Under the pieces are notes generated by a model. That model saw nothing but the letters and a program-made list of their open reading frames with translations. It searched no databases and was not told the DNA's origin. Position numbers and translations under genes: made by a program. Below are positions 18,481 to 21,136 of a DNA stretch of 21,136 nucleotides, one piece after another (the first letter of the stretch is position 1; the number at the start of each line of letters is the position of its first letter). This DNA comes from Ophiothrix spiculata. Its lineage: Eukaryota > Echinodermata > Ophiuroidea > Amphilepidida > Ophiotrichidae. The DNA is taken from NCBI GenBank assembly GCA_000969725.1, contig JXSR01S074873.1. One strand, 5' to 3'.

Positions 18481-18721
18481 GATGGCTCACCCCGAAAGGG
18501 GGAACTTTGCATATGCTATCAATTTTGATTTTATCATTTCATCTGTTACAACATTTTCTAAGCTTTAAAATGACACCTTACTTGTTGATCAAGGCGATCA
18601 ATTTTTACAACAGAAAATCTGCTGGAAGTTCTTATTATTTTCTTTATTTTTCGCTGCCTATTTTCATCAGTTTCTCGAAAAGTGTTCTGCCGCAAAGTCA
18701 CCCTTTTCGGGGTGAGTCATC
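18481..18721. mobile_element. MITE with CTCACCCCGAAA terminal inverted repeats (copy 2)
   Basis: This is the same family and orientation as 8667-8912. The ends are GATGGCTCACCCCGAAAGGG and, reverse-complemented, GATGACTCACCCCGAAAAGG. Both arms continue to ACTTTGC, giving terminal repeats of about 27 bases with few differences. A 135-codon frame (18396-18803) runs through the element and its flanks, and is considered spurious. Confidence 0.85.
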
Positions 18722-19480
18722 ACATATATACGAGCATTACAAGCATTTTAATAACTCTATCTTCATTTTAAAATTATACATTGGCCTGAACACAAAACAA
18801 TAATTTCATCGGGTAATTATTTAAGAATCTATAGCGGGTAATGAGATACAGTGAGAATTCAACTTCATTGTGGGGTCATAAATGGCCAAAAAAGAAACAA
18901 TTATGTTTACTATGACCCACATGCACTCCTTTTTAACTGTCTTAAATCACGCGTGGCTTTTTTCTCTTATATTTGTATAAAATAATAAAAATAGAAACAT
19001 TAACAAAAATGACAAATACCGATAGTGGGGAAAGAAATATTCTCGAAAAAAAGCTTTCTGTTATCTCGGACTTCTCCGAGAAAACAAACAAACTTCAATT
19101 CAGATCCCTTTTGACTTCTAGAGTATGTTTTTGCCAATATTTATTGTAAATGAATTGGGGGGAAAAGTGACGCAATCAGATGGCAAAAACACGGTACGCA
19201 TTGCTTTTTCAAGAATAATAAAACATCAATGTTCATTGAACACTGATGTTTTAATTTTCTTTTTAGGTTTTGTTTACAAATTTGACAATTATATTAATAA
19301 GATTTCAAAAATTATGCTTATGCAAAAGCGATAACGCTGTGCGTTCACACATACACACAACATTTACTGCCCGTATCTGGGGCTTTCTTTTCCCGCCAAC
19401 AGCCATGTAACTTTTATCATTGAAAAATTTGAGGATAACCTTTTTATTTGTCCTCTTAATTTATAAAAAACGTTCTGTTC
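18722..19480. other. Spacer of the inverted repeat, no gene recognised
   Basis: AT-rich. It contains a small hairpin TCTCGG-acttct-CCGAGA (19064-19081) and the stronger hairpin at 19220-19252. The 69-codon frame at 19125-19334 spans the latter hairpin and shows no domain. Confidence 0.45.
19220..19252. repeat. 15-bp hairpin with three-base loop
   Basis: AAAACATCAATGTTC (19220-19234) pairs with GAACACTGATGTTTT (19238-19252) with a single A-C mismatch. No U-tract directly follows. Function unknown. Confidence 0.7.
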
Positions 19481-19505
19481 TTCAAGTTATGGTCGGTCAA
19501 AGTGT

Positions 19506-19787
19506 TGTAAGGTTAAAATGACACCTTGAATAACTTTACCCGACATATTCAAGTTAGGGTCGGTCAAAGTTTGTCATCGAGTACAAGATAAAACTGAGAT
19601 AAACGCATTCAAAAACAAGTAAGCTCTATACTTTTTTTTCTGTTGATGGTCTTACTAATATCTAAGATGTTGAGTTTTTCATATATACTTCAATTCAGTT
19701 TTTGCATTAAAAATGTGATTCTGCAAAAAATCACTTTCACCAAATAACGATCTGTTCATGTATTTTCCACTGTAGCGCAAAATGAAA
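19506..19787 (+). repeat. Right arm of a long inverted repeat
   Basis: Partner of 18065-18370. Only this arm has a local duplication: TTCAAGTTATGGTCGGTCAA at 19481-19500 is repeated at 19548-19567 with one difference, and the match extends to AAAGT. Confidence 0.75.
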
Positions 19788-21136
19788 TGTGCCGACTTTA
19801 CGGTTGTTAGAAACTTTTAGGGCACATTTTACAAAGGTTCTTTCTTGCGTCATTTACAGAACAGTTGCTGAAATATGATAGGCAGCTTAACACCTAGTTG
19901 TGAAATACCACGGCGGTTTGCAACGTTAAGCATGAGCATTGATGCTAAATATAGGACTCAGATGATGAACTGATAATGTATCCATTACATACAATTATAA
20001 TTTAGATAATACAATATAAGACTGTTATTTTAAAGGTACATGGTCCAATTATTGTTCAAATCTTAGTTTTCACTATCATTTAAAAAATCACCACTAAAGA
20101 TGCTTCAATTTCAAATTTCAGTCAAATCAGAACGTCTGTTTTGATTTTATGAGCATTTTTGTATTTTCGATTATTATGGTTTAACCCTAAAATAAACAAT
20201 TTTATAACATTTACTTATATCTCCAAACCGCGACATGTTTCAGTCGTAGTAAAATTTCACACGGGTAATGAGAAAAATATGAGGATTATTTTGGTACCAA
20301 AATCTCACAAAAAATGCTGACCCAATCGGTTTCTTTAAGGGAAACGTTGAGGATGTAGAAATGTAGAAAGTCAGATTGGCACCAACCAAAATGGGTACAA
20401 CTTTTAATATTTGGAAACGTTAAACGACAAGGAAGGAAATATCTTACAAAAGTATATTAATATTACTTTCACTGGTAAATATGGCCCAAGGTAAGTGTCA
20501 TCGACATACACGAACAAATATGTATAAATGGACAACCACGTTAATAATGAGAACCTAAAATCAAAATTGGGAGTACATTGGTTATGAAATGAAGATATTA
20601 CGACATGAATATTATTGAGTATTACATAAATTAACATTTTAAATTAACTGTTAAATATAGTCAATAAAATTGAATTGATAGAATATAATAAGTTGATTGA
20701 GTTGCTTACAATGTTAGAGACTGAAAAACTTGACATTTAAAAAAAGTGAAATATCCAATAAGATACATGGATAGTCTAACTGTGTTCTTGATAAATTAAT
20801 GCACAAAAATAGTTACTTAAAATTGTGAACGAGGTTAAAATCATTTACTTTTTTATCAAAACATTAAAGCTATTGCATTACAAAATGTGCAGTCTATTTT
20901 ATAGTCATTTTAGGCACGGTTCCCAGTTCATGACTGAATGTCTTCCGACATACGAAAGGGCTTGACGCAAGAGCCATGACGAAATGTATTTTGAGTCATG
21001 ATGCAAACATTTTAGGAAAAACGCATAACTACCTTCTTTGAAGTAAACAGTGTATTTTTTCAAAGTGGACTTTTATAAAGTCCAGCTTTTTAGACATTTC
21101 GGGTGTTTTTGTTTTTGGTCAATGGGTTAAGGATGA
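19788..21136. other. AT-rich stretch to the window end, no gene recognised
   Basis: No frame with a recognisable domain, no RNA gene and no second copy in the window. The minus frame at 20404-20637 is low-complexity. Confidence 0.45.

Noticed and set aside
18396..18803. 135-codon open frame
   Set aside because: It runs straight through a MITE and its flanks, shows no domain, and the related MITE at 8667-8912 does not keep the frame.
19220..19252. Histone-type 3' stem-loop or microRNA precursor
   Set aside because: The stem sequence and three-base loop do not match the histone stem-loop, and the hairpin is too short for a microRNA precursor.

Overview
This is about 21 kb of AT-rich eukaryotic DNA, most likely from a marine invertebrate. 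It carries tRNA-headed SINEs, an RTE-type LINE and many small terminal-inverted-repeat transposons. There are no bacterial-style gene clusters. The taxon cannot be fixed from the sequence. No host protein-coding exon could be supported on either strand. The only convincing protein similarity is a broken LINE reverse transcriptase. A 620-base run of Ns (10064-10683) is an assembly gap.

Layout. 1-1460: a minus-strand SINE with an (AAT)n tail, then a ~1 kb non-autonomous DNA transposon with TA-flanked terminal inverted repeats. 1531-2560: two blocks of an unclassified dispersed repeat, with diverged copies at 7371-7665 and 13463-14040. 3059-6976: the most informative locus. A 5'-truncated minus-strand LINE (4669-6100) lies exactly between two direct copies of an ~870-base sequence (3068-4668 and 6101-6976). 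The upstream copy is interrupted at a TTAA by a 751-base element (3132-3882). The downstream copy keeps the empty site with a single TTAA. The inserted element carries a tRNA-like sequence with intact A and B boxes.

6977-10063: TGACC-rich repeat, a perfect 18-bp hairpin and a MITE (8667-8912) with a sister copy at 18481-18721. 11301-13000: a GATC-rich palindromic MITE, then a longer terminal-inverted-repeat element whose right portion is duplicated in tandem (440-bp period, only three differences by eye). 14652-14806: a nearly fully palindromic MITE with TAA target duplications (PIF/Harbinger-like). 15631-15800: a second SINE copy, on the plus strand. 16368-17475: a diverged tandem pair. 18065-19787: a long inverted repeat surrounding the second MITE copy.

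The main value of the window is as a record of nested insertions and duplications. The LINE locus suggests an unusually long target-site duplication. The TTAA filled/empty pair dates one insertion after a duplication. The tandem 440-bp repeat is either very recent or an assembly artefact.
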